Origin: Pelosinus baikalensis
Lineage (GTDB): Bacteria > Bacillota > Negativicutes > DSM-13327
Direction of reading: 5' to 3'
Assembly (NCBI RefSeq): GCF_020819555.1
Contig: NZ_JAJHJB010000010.1
Location: forward strand, 62,001 to 126,000
DNA: 64,000 nucleotides
A program made the translations under genes and the position numbers. The notes under the pieces were generated by a model that worked only from the letters and a program-made list of their open reading frames with translations, searched no databases and was not told the DNA's origin. Every line of letters starts with the position of its first letter. Position 1 is the first letter of the stretch. Shown here one piece after another: positions 41,615 through 51,064 of the stretch.

Positions 41615-43366
41615 TTACTCTTTCTTAGCAACAGCATAGTTACGAGGACGGGGTTTAACCAATGAATGATCAAAATCAGCATAACTGATCTTAGGCTCTT
41701 CTGTTGCCTGGTCATACTCAGCGACTGTTACTTTCATAAAGCGTTCGTCATCACGGGTTGGAAACTCGCGTTTATAGTGAGCCCCACGGCTTTCATCACG
41801 CATACGTGCTGCTCTTGTTACAACTAAAGCATAAATAATCATATTGCGAAGCTGTCTTGCGAACATACCTTCCTGGTTTGCCCAGTTTGATTTATCGCCT
41901 ATACCGATATTATCCCAACGTTTAAGAATTTTCTTTACTTCATCGAAACAATAATCAAGGTCTTTGTTTACACGTTCAATGGTAACGTATTTGTTCATTA
42001 CCTCACCAAGTTCATGGTGAAGTTCATGCGCATTTTCCGATCCATCCATTTTTAAGATAGCTTCATACTCTTCACGACATTCTTTTGCTGCTTTTGCTAA
42101 CTCTTCATCAGTAAGTTCTGAACCTCTTTCTCCTTCTTTAGCCCAGCGCATAGCTTCCGGACCGGAAACAGTACCAGAATAAGCAGCGGAAAGAAGTGAG
42201 TTTGCACCAAGACGGTTTGCACCGTGATATTGATAGTCACATTCACCAGATGCCATAAGACCAGGAATGTTTGTGTTATGTTTTGCATCTACCCAGATAC
42301 CACCCATGGAATAATGAACGGATGGATAAATTTGCATTGGAACTTTACGTGGGTCATCGCCAACGAATTCCGAATATATTTCCAAAATACCGCCTAATTT
42401 ACGTTCAAGGTAATCTGCTGGAATATGAGAAAGATCAAGATATACTTTGTTTTCACCATTAATACCAAGTTTTTGATTTACGCATACATCGTAAATAGCA
42501 CGAGATGCTACGTCACGAGGTACAAGGTTACCATATGCAGGGTACATTTCTTCTAAGAAGTACCATGGCTTACCATCTTTATATACCCAAACACGTCCAC
42601 CTTCACCACGACAAGCTTCAGACATCAAACGGTTTTTATCTGAACCAGGAATAGCTGTTGGATGAATCTGAATAAATTCAGGGTTACCAATAAGAGCGCC
42701 TTGCTGATATACAGCAGATACTGCTGAACCATTACAGATTGTCGAAGCAGTGCATCTACCAAATACCATACCAGGACCGCCTGTTGCAAGGATAACCGTA
42801 TCAGCACGGAAAGCCTTGATTTCCATAGAATTCATGTCTTGTGCTACGATACCGCGGCAAACGCTTTCTTTATTTTTAATAATTTTAATGAATTCCCAGA
42901 ATTCATATTTCTTAACAGCACCTTTTACTTCCCATGCACGAACTTGTTCGTCAAGTGCATAAAGAAGTTGCTGACCTGTTGTGGAACCAGAAAACAAAGT
43001 ACGTTTATTTTTCTGACCACCAAAATTACGAAGGTCAAGTAAACCTTCTGGTGTACGAGTAAATGTAACACCCATACGATCGAACATTTTAATTAATTTT
43101 GGAGCTGCTTCACACATGCCTTTTATTGCAGTCTGGTCGGCAAGGAAGTCACCACCATAAACAGTATCATCAAAATGTTCATGGACACTATCATTTTCAC
43201 CCTTTGTATCCATACAAGCATTCATACCGCCTTGTGCACAAAGGGAATGAGAACGTTTTACCGGGCAATACGAGAATAATTCTACTTCTCCACCAGCTTC
43301 ACAAATTTTAAGTGTTGCCATGAGGCCGGATAAACCGCCGCCAACAACTATAATTTTCTTTTTCAC
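41615..43366 (-). CDS. sdhA: Succinate dehydrogenase/fumarate reductase flavoprotein subunit
   Basis: This is the catalytic FAD subunit interconverting fumarate and succinate. The 583-aa product has the Rossmann GGGLSGLMATLK motif and the covalent FAD histidine in RSHSLCAQGGMNA (about residue 39). HPTAIPGSDKNRLMSEACRGEGG is family-typical, as is the active-site region ASRAIYD, and HYSMGGIWVDAKHNT is the HxxGG substrate motif. GTG 43366 follows GGAGAG. It sits between the cytochrome b and Fe-S genes in the order C-A-B, which is the Bacillus/Negativicutes arrangement. Confidence 0.97.
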   Translation of the reverse strand: MKKKIIVVGGGLSGLMATLKICEAGGEVELFSYCPVKRSHSLCAQGGMNACMDTKGENDSVHEHFDDTVYGGDFLADQTAIKGMCEAAPKLIKMFDRMGVTFTRTPEGLLDLRNFGGQKNKRTLFSGSTTGQQLLYALDEQVRAWEVKGAVKKYEFWEFIKIIKNKESVCRGIVAQDMNSMEIKAFRADTVILATGGPGMVFGRCTASTICNGSAVSAVYQQGALIGNPEFIQIHPTAIPGSDKNRLMSEACRGEGGRVWVYKDGKPWYFLEEMYPAYGNLVPRDVASRAIYDVCVNQKLGINGENKVYLDLSHIPADYLERKLGGILEIYSEFVGDDPRKVPMQIYPSVHYSMGGIWVDAKHNTNIPGLMASGECDYQYHGANRLGANSLLSAAYSGTVSGPEAMRWAKEGERGSELTDEELAKAAKECREEYEAILKMDGSENAHELHHELGEVMNKYVTIERVNKDLDYCFDEVKKILKRWDNIGIGDKSNWANQEGMFARQLRNMIIYALVVTRAARMRDESRGAHYKREFPTRDDERFMKVTVAEYDQATEEPKISYADFDHSLVKPRPRNYAVAKKE

Positions 43367-43388
43367 TAAGCTCTCTCCTTACTTTAAA

Positions 43389-44003
43389 TTATTTCACAAA
43401 ATGTGTAAGAGCTGTAAGTCCTACACTAGAGATGAGTACAAATAATGCCAAAGTTGCTACACTTACAATACGTTGTCCACGAGGTCCTGATACAATTCCC
43501 CAAGTAATTGAGAAACCAAACAAACCATTGGTAAAATGGAAAACGGAAGATAATAGACCAATCACATAAAATCCGAAAGTCAAAGGATCAGACAATACTT
43601 TATGCATAAAGTCATAACCAATCAGATGACCGCCCATTGCTTTACCAACAATACGCAATGTCCATACATGCCAGATAATGAAAACAAAGGCAATATAAGC
43701 AGTAATGCGTTGTAAGTAGAACATCCAATTATTCCAGTAACCATAACGAAGCGGGTTATTTTTAGCTTTCAAAGCATACACTACACCTAAAATACCATGA
43801 AAAGCAATTGGCAATCCGATTGCGATGATTTCAATTGGAACCAAAAAAGGCATAGCTGCAAGTGCCGCTACGGATTTATCAAAATTCGCAGGGCCCCCCA
43901 TTACTGTTGATACAGTAAATATATGCTCCAATAAAAATGCACCCAATGCTATAACACCAGATAGAGAATGAATACGACGAATCCAAAAATCAAAATTCTT
44001 CAT
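43389..44003 (-). CDS. sdhC: Succinate dehydrogenase/fumarate reductase cytochrome b subunit (SdhC, type B)
   Basis: This membrane anchor, five helices in 204 aa, carries two haems b and the menaquinone site. Histidines that can ligate haem lie in RRIHSLSGVIAL, LLEHIFTV, IAFHGILGV, IIWHVWTL and SVFHFTNGLFG. ATG 44003 has AGGAGGT upstream; a 29-codon upstream extension is unsupported. It is the first gene of the sdhCAB operon. Its promoter region (44004-44297) contains an imperfect palindrome at 44101-44128. Haem for this subunit could come from the AhbAB route. Confidence 0.95.
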   Translation of the reverse strand: MKNFDFWIRRIHSLSGVIALGAFLLEHIFTVSTVMGGPANFDKSVAALAAMPFLVPIEIIAIGLPIAFHGILGVVYALKAKNNPLRYGYWNNWMFYLQRITAYIAFVFIIWHVWTLRIVGKAMGGHLIGYDFMHKVLSDPLTFGFYVIGLLSSVFHFTNGLFGFSITWGIVSGPRGQRIVSVATLALFVLISSVGLTALTHFVK

Positions 44004-44100
44004 GCTTTTACCTCCTGTAATATTTACATAGTTGGTATAAAATACATACCAACACACTGTACAAATAAAGCTACTTCGACACTGCGTCACTTTTTCCTTT

Positions 44101-44128
44101 AATAAATTTACATAAATGTGAATTTATT
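44101..44128. promoter_or_regulatory. Candidate operator palindrome upstream of sdhCAB
   Basis: AATAAATTTACAT and ATGTGAATTTATT form an imperfect palindrome, about 100-125 bases before sdhC. The half-site TTCACAT/ATGTAAA is loosely like a CRP/FNR-family site, but no factor can be assigned. Confidence 0.35.
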
Positions 44129-44297
44129 CGCAAATGTCTTTTTACTAAGCAAAAAAGTTTTATCCTATGGACCAAGTAACCCTAGGCCTCTCCTTCATCA
44201 GTAGTAAATCCTGCGCAACTTGGCCCTTTCCATTTTAAATACTTTTCAGCTCTCTTAGCTTGTCCGACTCAAGATCGCTCTATTACCTAATTGACGA

Positions 44298-44855
44298 TTA
44301 TATTTTACGATAGGGCTTTTGACCTTCTTCGTAATAGTTATTGCCATTACAGTCAATCGCTACAATTGCAGGAAAATCTTCTACTGTAAGCTTAGCCAAT
44401 GCTTCTGCGCCCAATTCAGGATATGCTAACACCTCATAGGCTTTAATGGTTTTTGCAATCAAAGCTGCTGCACCGCCAATGGCTACCATGAACACGGTAC
44501 TATTTTTTTTCATAGCTTCCACTACTTCTGGAGAGCGATATCCTTTACCAATCATACCACTAAGACCTTGTTCAATCATTTGTGGTGTATACTTATCCAT
44601 ACGTCCAGCAGTGGTCGGACCAGCTGAACCAATAGGATCTCCTGGTTTTGCCGGCGTAGGCCCCAAATAGTATACGATTTGATTTGTAAAATCTACAGGT
44701 AATTTTTCGCCTCGATCAAGAGCTTCTGTCATTACCTTATGAGCTGCATCACGAGCACTAAAGATCGTTCCAGTAATTAACACACTATCACCAGCTTTTA
44801 AGGAACGAGCCATTTCTTTTGTTAATGGAGTGGTAATACGTTTTACTTCTGCCAT
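44298..44855 (-). CDS. Class I fumarate hydratase (or mesaconase), beta subunit
   Basis: This is the C-terminal half of the oxygen-sensitive [4Fe-4S] class I hydro-lyases, encoded as a separate 185-aa subunit. Motifs are KAGDSVLITGTIFSARDAAH (start of the swivelling domain), YLGPTPAKPGDPIGSAGPTT and RMDKYTPQM. It is 14 bases after the alpha subunit. It catalyses fumarate-malate interconversion. Because the methylaspartate pathway genes lie 6-14 kb away and need a mesaconate hydratase, it may also, or mainly, serve that step. Confidence 0.92.
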   Translation of the reverse strand: MAEVKRITTPLTKEMARSLKAGDSVLITGTIFSARDAAHKVMTEALDRGEKLPVDFTNQIVYYLGPTPAKPGDPIGSAGPTTAGRMDKYTPQMIEQGLSGMIGKGYRSPEVVEAMKKNSTVFMVAIGGAAALIAKTIKAYEVLAYPELGAEALAKLTVEDFPAIVAIDCNGNNYYEEGQKPYRKI

Positions 44856-44869
44856 CTTCTCTACACCTC

Positions 44870-45715
44870 CTAAAGTTCAACTTCAGCATGCCGTGTGGCA
44901 TGGCAATTAATATTAACAGCAACTGGTAAACCCGCAATATGGGTAGCAAAATATTCAACATTTACTGCTAAAGCAGTTGTTACCCCACCTAATCCTTGAG
45001 GACCTACACCTGTTTTGTTAACCATCTCTAATAATTCTTCTTCCAATTTTGCATATTCAGGATGATCATTGCGTTTGTTGACAGAACGTAAAAGAGCCTT
45101 TTTAGCGAGTATTGTAGCCTTTTCCATGGTACCACCTACACCTACACCAATGACCATCGGAGGACAGGCGTTAGGTCCCGCTGTTTTTACCGTATCAAGA
45201 ACAACTTTTTTCAAACCTTCAACACCATCAGCAGGTACAAGCATTTTTAAGGCACTTTTATTTTCGCTGCCAAAACCTTTAGGTGCTAGTTTAATTTTAA
45301 CTTTGTCACCAGGCACAATGCTAGTATGTAAAATCGCAGGGGTATTGTTTGTAGTATTTTTACGATTAAACAAAGGCTCTGCCACTACGGATTTACGCAA
45401 ATAGCCTTCTGTGTAACCTTTAGCAACACCGGCATTTACTGCCTCTTCCAAACTGCCACCCACCAAATGAACATCTTGTCCTACTTCCATAAACACTACT
45501 GTCATACCAGTATCTTGACAAATAGGTCTTTGTTCATTTCTAGAAATATTGGCGTTTTCTACCAGCTTTCCAATAATTTCTTTACCTAAAGCCGATTCTT
45601 CTTTTCTTCCAGCTGACACTAAAGCGTCATACACGTCCTCGGACAAATAATAGCAAGCATCCATGCACATTTTTGCTATCGCCTGAGTAATTTGCTCTAC
45701 CTCAATTGTACGCAT
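44870..45715 (-). CDS. Class I fumarate hydratase (or mesaconase), alpha subunit
   Basis: This is the catalytic [4Fe-4S] half of the two-subunit class I hydro-lyases, 281 aa. The likely cluster cysteines are in QRPICQDTG (about residue 62), GPNACPPMVIG and the C-terminal NCHATRHAE segment, and GPQGLGGVTTALAVNVE is also family-typical. ATG 45715 is preferred (GGGGGA 5 bases upstream) over ATG 45721, which would overlap the site. It is followed by the beta subunit 14 bases on. Substrate may be fumarate, mesaconate or both; enzymes of this class that do both are known. Confidence 0.92.
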   Translation of the reverse strand: MRTIEVEQITQAIAKMCMDACYYLSEDVYDALVSAGRKEESALGKEIIGKLVENANISRNEQRPICQDTGMTVVFMEVGQDVHLVGGSLEEAVNAGVAKGYTEGYLRKSVVAEPLFNRKNTTNNTPAILHTSIVPGDKVKIKLAPKGFGSENKSALKMLVPADGVEGLKKVVLDTVKTAGPNACPPMVIGVGVGGTMEKATILAKKALLRSVNKRNDHPEYAKLEEELLEMVNKTGVGPQGLGGVTTALAVNVEYFATHIAGLPVAVNINCHATRHAEVEL

Positions 45716-45871
45716 GCTCATCCCCCTATTCTAATATTCAAGTGTATTATATCACAAACTTTTCAGGTAAACCACTCACTCTATCACAATAATATAAATT
45801 TTATAGAATATTTGCGTTATATAACTTTTTTTTATAGTAACGCAACTCTATACATAGCCTTCGCATAAGAG

Positions 45872-45914
45872 TTACGGTCAAAAAATACACTAAAAATGCA
45901 CTTCTTGACCGTAA
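45872..45914 (-). terminator. Hairpin after aspA
   Basis: TTACGGTCAA (45872-45881) pairs with TTGACCGTAA (45905-45914), about 20 bases past the aspA stop. The T-tract is weak. Confidence 0.5.
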
Positions 45915-45934
45915 ATTCACCATATTCATTTCAT

Positions 45935-47338
45935 TTATTTTAAGAATTGTTTTCCAGCGATACCAGGTTGTGTCATTTCACTTGGTGATAAAATAATTTC
46001 TAGTTGAGCAGCTGTTAATAAGCCTTTAGAAATAACTAGTTCTTTAACAGATGCTCCTGTTTTTAAAGCCTCTTTTGCAATTGCAGAAGATTGCTCATAT
46101 CCAATATGAGGTAACAGCGCAGTCACTATTCCCACACTCTTATCAATCATCTCACGACAGCGCTCTTCATTAGCTTCAATATCTTTCACGCATTTATGAT
46201 TTAATGTATTTACTACATTCGTTAAAATCGTTAAAGAATTAAAGAGATTATATGCCATGACTGGCTCCATAACATTTAACTCAAACTGCCCATTTTCTAC
46301 AGCTAAACTAATAACCAAGTCATTACCAATCACTTGATACGCCACTTGATTCACAACTTCGGGTATGACAGGATTTACTTTGCCAGGCATAATCGATGAC
46401 CCCGGCTGCCTTGCAGGAAGAGAAAGTTCTCCCAAACCGCAGCGAGGCCCCGATGACATGAGTCTTAAATCGCTGGCAATTTTACAGAAAGCCAAAGCCG
46501 TAACTTTGAGGGCACTGGAAAATTCAGCAATTTGATCTGTATTTTGGGTAGCATCTACTAAATTATCGGCTGAATGAATTTCTTCACCTGTTAAGCGAGA
46601 AAGTTCTTCTACAACAAAGGCAATATATTCTGGCTCAGCATTTAAACCAGTACCAACTGCTGTGGCACCCATATTCACAAAATGCATATTCCTAACATTT
46701 TCTCTAATGCGTTTGATTGCCCGTTTTGTGGCCTCTGCATATGCATAAAACTCTTGTCCTAATGTAATAGGTACGGCATCTTGCAAATGGGTACGTCCCA
46801 TTTTCAAGATATGATTAAAGTTATCTCCCTTAACAGTAAAAGTAGCTGCCATATCTTCTAATGCAGCAATCAGCTTTTTGGCCTTTGTAATGGTACAAAT
46901 ACGCATAGCTGTTGGCATAACATCGTTAGTAGATTGCGCCATATTTACATGATTATTAGGTGAAATAAGCGCGTAATTTCCCTTTGCCTCACCTAAGATT
47001 TCAAGTGCTCGATTCGCTATGACTTCATTAGCATTCATATTCATGGAAGTTCCTGCTCCACCTTGGATGCAATCCACTATAAATTGATCATGCAGCTTTC
47101 CCTCAATGATCTCTTGCGCTGCTTGCACAATTGCATTGCCAATTTTGATTGGCATACGGCCAGTTCTCATGTTAGCTTTGGCTGCTGCGGCTTTTACAAT
47201 ACCAAAAGATGCAATAAAATCAGTATTCATTCTATGACCAGTAATAATAAAATTTTCTAAGGCTCTAGTCGTTTGTACTCCATAGTAAACTTCATCTTGT
47301 ATTTGTATTTCTCCTAGAAAATCATGCTCAATGCGCAC
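45935..47338 (-). CDS. aspA: Aspartate ammonia-lyase
   Basis: Aspartase deaminates aspartate to fumarate in the cytoplasm. The 467-aa protein of the fumarase/aspartase superfamily shows the signature GSSIMPGKVNPV (about 318-329, containing the active-site loop serines), the TNDVMPTAMR region and GGAGTSMNMNANEV. GTG 47338 follows GGAGGT at 9 bases. Fumarate from this enzyme would feed fumarate reductase (sdhCAB) or fumarase nearby, completing an aspartate-to-succinate route. It has its own transcript between fumA and the citC end. Confidence 0.96.
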   Translation of the reverse strand: MRIEHDFLGEIQIQDEVYYGVQTTRALENFIITGHRMNTDFIASFGIVKAAAAKANMRTGRMPIKIGNAIVQAAQEIIEGKLHDQFIVDCIQGGAGTSMNMNANEVIANRALEILGEAKGNYALISPNNHVNMAQSTNDVMPTAMRICTITKAKKLIAALEDMAATFTVKGDNFNHILKMGRTHLQDAVPITLGQEFYAYAEATKRAIKRIRENVRNMHFVNMGATAVGTGLNAEPEYIAFVVEELSRLTGEEIHSADNLVDATQNTDQIAEFSSALKVTALAFCKIASDLRLMSSGPRCGLGELSLPARQPGSSIMPGKVNPVIPEVVNQVAYQVIGNDLVISLAVENGQFELNVMEPVMAYNLFNSLTILTNVVNTLNHKCVKDIEANEERCREMIDKSVGIVTALLPHIGYEQSSAIAKEALKTGASVKELVISKGLLTAAQLEIILSPSEMTQPGIAGKQFLK

Positions 47339-47500
47339 AAAACAGCACCTCCACTATTCTTTTACTTGATTATAACATGGCAATTGTATTTTGTATACAT
47401 TATTCTTTTGATTTATTGCAAAATTCTTTCTATTTTGCAAATAAGAAAAAATACATATCTATCATGCATTAAAAGGTGTTTATATATACACATGTTAGTC

Positions 47501-47569
47501 GTCAGAAATAGAATATAGGGATAAACGGCATTATATAATACCAATCAAATCTCTATATTCATTCCTGAC
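47501..47569. repeat. Large imperfect inverted repeat between aspA and citC
   Basis: GTCAGAAATAGAATATAG (47501-47518) pairs with CTATATTCATTCCTGAC (47553-47569) with one mismatch and one bulge around a 34-base AT-rich centre. It may end the citC transcript or be a small palindromic mobile-type repeat. No open frame inside. Confidence 0.5.
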
Positions 47570-47598
47570 AGACTATCTTATTTATTTCAATATATACT

Positions 47599-48648
47599 TT
47601 AATGTCTCGATATACTACTTTGTATTTTTTCTATAATAGGAATTGCTGCAGGAGAGCGAAGGAATTGATAGGTCGTATCCGGTACTAAAGTACGAATCTC
47701 CTCCCATCCTTCCTGCCTTAAGAGTTCTCGAACCCTAGAGGCACTCACAGCATTTCCTTGAACAGAAATCCTTGGCATTTCCAGCACATCAATCCGATGC
47801 TGTGGTAAAATATCGAGCATCGCTTGGTTATAAGCCTTTGTCACTAAGCAATAAGGTTCATCCCCCATATACCGACAAGTAATTCCCATGGCAGGTGCAA
47901 TATGCTTAGCAAAAATAGTAGCATCCAGCCTTGTCTGAGCTGTTACCGTTTCGTCTCCCTTGGTAAAATAGCCAGGAAACGTAGCAGCCGACACAATATA
48001 TTTACCTCCTGGCAGCACGACTACGTTATCATAGTCAGCTAATCCCTGCTTAACCAGAGAAAAGCGGATGTCAAAAGGGAATACAGATCCCTCTTCACTG
48101 ACTACCAATACCACCACAGCTGCATTTTCTTTAGCTGCTTTGGCAATTACCGCCTGATGTCCCAAAGTAAAAGGATTGCAGTTTACTACTAAGCCAGCTC
48201 TTTTTCCCGAAGGCAGATGGGCTGTCAAAGCAGCCATCGCCTTACAATACGAATCAATCGACCCGATACCAGCTTCTAAAAGTACTGCATATGGATCTGC
48301 CCGCCCAACTTCTTTAAATCCTAATGCACTAAATAAATGCGCCTTGTCAGGCTTGGTGAAAATAAAATAATGATAGATTCCCCGCCGTCCTGCTTCCTGC
48401 ATTAAATGGCTGACGACTGCTGACGTCAGACCTTCCCCCTGCAGCGACTCATCAATAGCAATGTTACGCAATACTTCTCCAGAAAACGAACCTGTCGCTA
48501 CAATAGAATCTTCTTTATATAAGGCAATGGTATAGTCTACTTGTTCAGTAAAAGTTAAGGAAAATCTAGAGAGAAACTCTCTCACGGCACTAACCTGTCT
48601 AGCATTATTAAGATTGATTACCCGCTCTTCCATAGTGCCCCACAACAT
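47599..48648 (-). CDS. citC: [Citrate (pro-3S)-lyase] ligase / citramalate lyase ligase
   Basis: CitC acetylates the thiol of the lyase acyl-carrier prosthetic group at the cost of ATP. The 349-aa product has an N-terminal GNAT-like domain (about 1-130, with NIAIDESLQGEGLTSAVVSH) and a C-terminal nucleotidyltransferase domain with the HxGH-like motif NPFTLGHQ (about 158) and SASRVRELL. ATG 48648 is chosen from spacing to GGAGG. It directly follows citF and ends the operon. Substrate specificity of the whole lyase is discussed under citF. Confidence 0.93.
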   Translation of the reverse strand: MLWGTMEERVINLNNARQVSAVREFLSRFSLTFTEQVDYTIALYKEDSIVATGSFSGEVLRNIAIDESLQGEGLTSAVVSHLMQEAGRRGIYHYFIFTKPDKAHLFSALGFKEVGRADPYAVLLEAGIGSIDSYCKAMAALTAHLPSGKRAGLVVNCNPFTLGHQAVIAKAAKENAAVVVLVVSEEGSVFPFDIRFSLVKQGLADYDNVVVLPGGKYIVSAATFPGYFTKGDETVTAQTRLDATIFAKHIAPAMGITCRYMGDEPYCLVTKAYNQAMLDILPQHRIDVLEMPRISVQGNAVSASRVRELLRQEGWEEIRTLVPDTTYQFLRSPAAIPIIEKIQSSISRH

Positions 48649-48650
48649 CA

Positions 48651-50192
48651 CTAGCCCTCCACTTGGCGCACAACATCGATAATCGTACCATCACGATATT
48701 CTACTACTGCAACTATCTTTTCGCCTGTCTTTACTGCTTTAGGGGCTCCGGCTATTTTCTCTGCCAATTGTTTTAATTCTTGTATATCTTTAACCGGCAA
48801 TCCTGCTGCCAGGAATTTTTCTTTTAAATCGGCTCTAAGAGGATTTACTGCCACACCTCTTTCTGTAACAAGAACATCAATCGTTTCACCTGGAGTCGTG
48901 GCCGTAAGTACTTTATCCACAATAATGGGCAAACGTCCACGTAATAAATTGGCTACAATGATCGTAACTTTCGCACCTGCCGCTGCATCCGCATGACCGC
49001 CTGAACCACCCATAATAACACCATCAGAACCCGTAACTACATTCACATTAAAGTCAGTGTCCATTTCTGTAGCCCCTAGAATGACCACATCTAGCTGATT
49101 AACGGCGCATCCGGCATTAAATGGACTTGCATAAAAATCAGCACCAATTTCTAAGTGATTTGGATTGGTAGATAAAGAACGAATCGCTTCTAAGTCAAAC
49201 CCCTGGACATCCATCAATCTCTTAAACAAACCGCTTTCCAGCATATCCACCATATATCCAGTAATGCCGCCTAATGCAAAACTCCCCACAACCTTGTCTT
49301 TCTCCATCATTTTTCGGACAAAAGCAGCCGTTGCTAAGGAAGCACCACCTGCTCCTGTTTGAAATGCAAAACCATTTTTTATAAGTCCAGTAGCTTGAAT
49401 TACTTTTGCTGCCGTTTCAGCAATTTTAAGTCCCACTGGATCTTTGGTAATACGAGTTGTACCTGAAACAATGCCTTTAGGGTCCCCTACACATTCTACC
49501 TTTACTACATAATCTACCCTCGTCTGAGGTATGGATATAGGCGATAGAGGGTATTCACCTATATAATCCGTCACAGCTACTACATAATCTGCATACTGAG
49601 CATCAGGAAAAGCATAACCGAGTGAACCGCATGCAGCCGGACCTTCTACACCATTTAAATTACCGTATTCATCAGCTGCTGGCGCTGCGATAAACGCCAC
49701 ATCAATTTTAAGCTGACCACATTCAATCGCTCGTCCACGTCCTCCATGAGTGCGCAGTACGACAGGTTTATCAAATAAACCTGTCGATACAGCCTGAGCG
49801 ACTGGACCGGACATATAATTCGTATCAAGACCCGTTACCACACCATTTTTTACATGTTCAATAATCGGTGCGTGTATAGGAAAGACAGAACTTAAAGCAA
49901 CGGTTAGATTTTTCAATCCTAACTGCGCCGCAGTTGCCAAGACCATATTTACAACGCCATCACCATTTCGGAAGTGGTGATGAAAAGACAAGGTCATTCC
50001 ATCAGTTACAGGTATTTTTTTAAACACTTCGACTAAACTATCGACTAATTTTCGGTCGGTAGGTTTTATGGTTTTGACTTTAGGTGCCTGACGTGTCATT
50101 TTTGGTGAGGTAGCAAAAGCACCAGCAAAGGGCTTTATTGCTGCTATGCCAGAAATTGTTTCAGGTATTTCACGTCCAATTGCATTTTTCAT
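48651..50192 (-). CDS. citF: Citrate lyase/citramalate lyase alpha subunit (acyl-ACP transferase)
   Basis: This 513-aa CoA/ACP transferase subunit exchanges the acetyl group of the carrier protein for the substrate. Family features include FHHHFRNGDGVVNMV (about 81-95), THGGRGRAIECGQLKIDVAFI, QTGAGGASLAT and GSGGHADAAAGAK. Its ATG abuts the stop of citE. The operon starts with glutamate mutase and methylaspartase, whose pathway proceeds through citramalate to acetate and pyruvate. I therefore infer a citramalate lyase, an enzyme with the same three-subunit plan; sequence alone cannot separate the two substrates. Confidence 0.94.
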   Translation of the reverse strand: MKNAIGREIPETISGIAAIKPFAGAFATSPKMTRQAPKVKTIKPTDRKLVDSLVEVFKKIPVTDGMTLSFHHHFRNGDGVVNMVLATAAQLGLKNLTVALSSVFPIHAPIIEHVKNGVVTGLDTNYMSGPVAQAVSTGLFDKPVVLRTHGGRGRAIECGQLKIDVAFIAAPAADEYGNLNGVEGPAACGSLGYAFPDAQYADYVVAVTDYIGEYPLSPISIPQTRVDYVVKVECVGDPKGIVSGTTRITKDPVGLKIAETAAKVIQATGLIKNGFAFQTGAGGASLATAAFVRKMMEKDKVVGSFALGGITGYMVDMLESGLFKRLMDVQGFDLEAIRSLSTNPNHLEIGADFYASPFNAGCAVNQLDVVILGATEMDTDFNVNVVTGSDGVIMGGSGGHADAAAGAKVTIIVANLLRGRLPIIVDKVLTATTPGETIDVLVTERGVAVNPLRADLKEKFLAAGLPVKDIQELKQLAEKIAGAPKAVKTGEKIVAVVEYRDGTIIDVVRQVEG

Positions 50193-51064
50193 TATTTTTT
50201 CCCCCCCATCAAACCTAACAATTCTGCCAAATGTAAGATGCGTTCTGCACGATTTACAATTGGCAAATCCACCATCTTACCATTTAATGACGCCACACCT
50301 GATCCTTCGGCCTCTGCCTTACGAATGGCATGGATGACTTGCTGCGCCCAATCAATATCATTTAGACTAGGGTTAAATACAGTATGAATTACATCAATCT
50401 GCCTAGGATTGATGGACAATTTCCCCTTGAAGCCCAACCTTTTAGCCAGCTGTGTATCGGCAAGCAGCCCTTCTTCATCATTGGCATCGGTATAGGGAGT
50501 ATCAATGGATTGAACATTTGCAGCCGCAGCTGCATTGATAACAATGGTACGTGCTGTAAAGATCTCAGTACCTTCTTTGGTACGCATAGCACCCAGACCT
50601 GCTGTATAATCTTCAGCACCTAAAGCAAGAGCAACTACCCTCGGGTCCGCTTTTGCAATATGATACGCTTCGACAATCCCGCAAGGTGTTTCTAATAGAG
50701 CAATAATCTTTACAGGCGCTTGATCTGGTTTTTCCGCCGCGGCAATCATAGCAGCCACTTGATGAATATCGGCTGCACTTTCTACTTTCGGCACCAAAAT
50801 TGCATCCGGACAACAAGGAACAATGGCTTTAATATCGACAGCAGCAAAAGTATCTAAAGGATTAATCCGAACCACAGTTTCACTAGCTCCATAATCCACA
50901 GTGCGCAGAGCCTGGGCAACCAAAAACCGGGCTGCATCTTTTTCCATGGGAGCCACAGCATCTTCTAAATCCAAAATAACCGAATCTGCACCAAATACAC
51001 CGCCATTTTGCAGCATTCCCGGATTATTTCCTGGAATAAATAACATACTTCTTCTTAAATCCAT
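50192..51064 (-). CDS. citE: Citrate lyase/citramalate lyase beta subunit (acyl-ACP lyase)
   Basis: This HpcH/HpaI-fold lyase subunit, 290 aa, cleaves the acyl-carrier-bound substrate to acetyl-carrier and an oxoacid. Motifs include RSMLFIPGNNPGM at the N-terminus, DSVILDLEDAV (metal-binding), VRINPLDT, LLETPCGIVEAY (the conserved Glu) and LGAEDYTAGLGA. ATG 51064 overlaps the TAA of citD, with AGGAGG about 9-10 bases upstream. The open frame continues 24 codons upstream inside citD, without support. Confidence 0.94.
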   Translation of the reverse strand: MDLRRSMLFIPGNNPGMLQNGGVFGADSVILDLEDAVAPMEKDAARFLVAQALRTVDYGASETVVRINPLDTFAAVDIKAIVPCCPDAILVPKVESAADIHQVAAMIAAAEKPDQAPVKIIALLETPCGIVEAYHIAKADPRVVALALGAEDYTAGLGAMRTKEGTEIFTARTIVINAAAAANVQSIDTPYTDANDEEGLLADTQLAKRLGFKGKLSINPRQIDVIHTVFNPSLNDIDWAQQVIHAIRKAEAEGSGVASLNGKMVDLPIVNRAERILHLAELLGLMGGKK

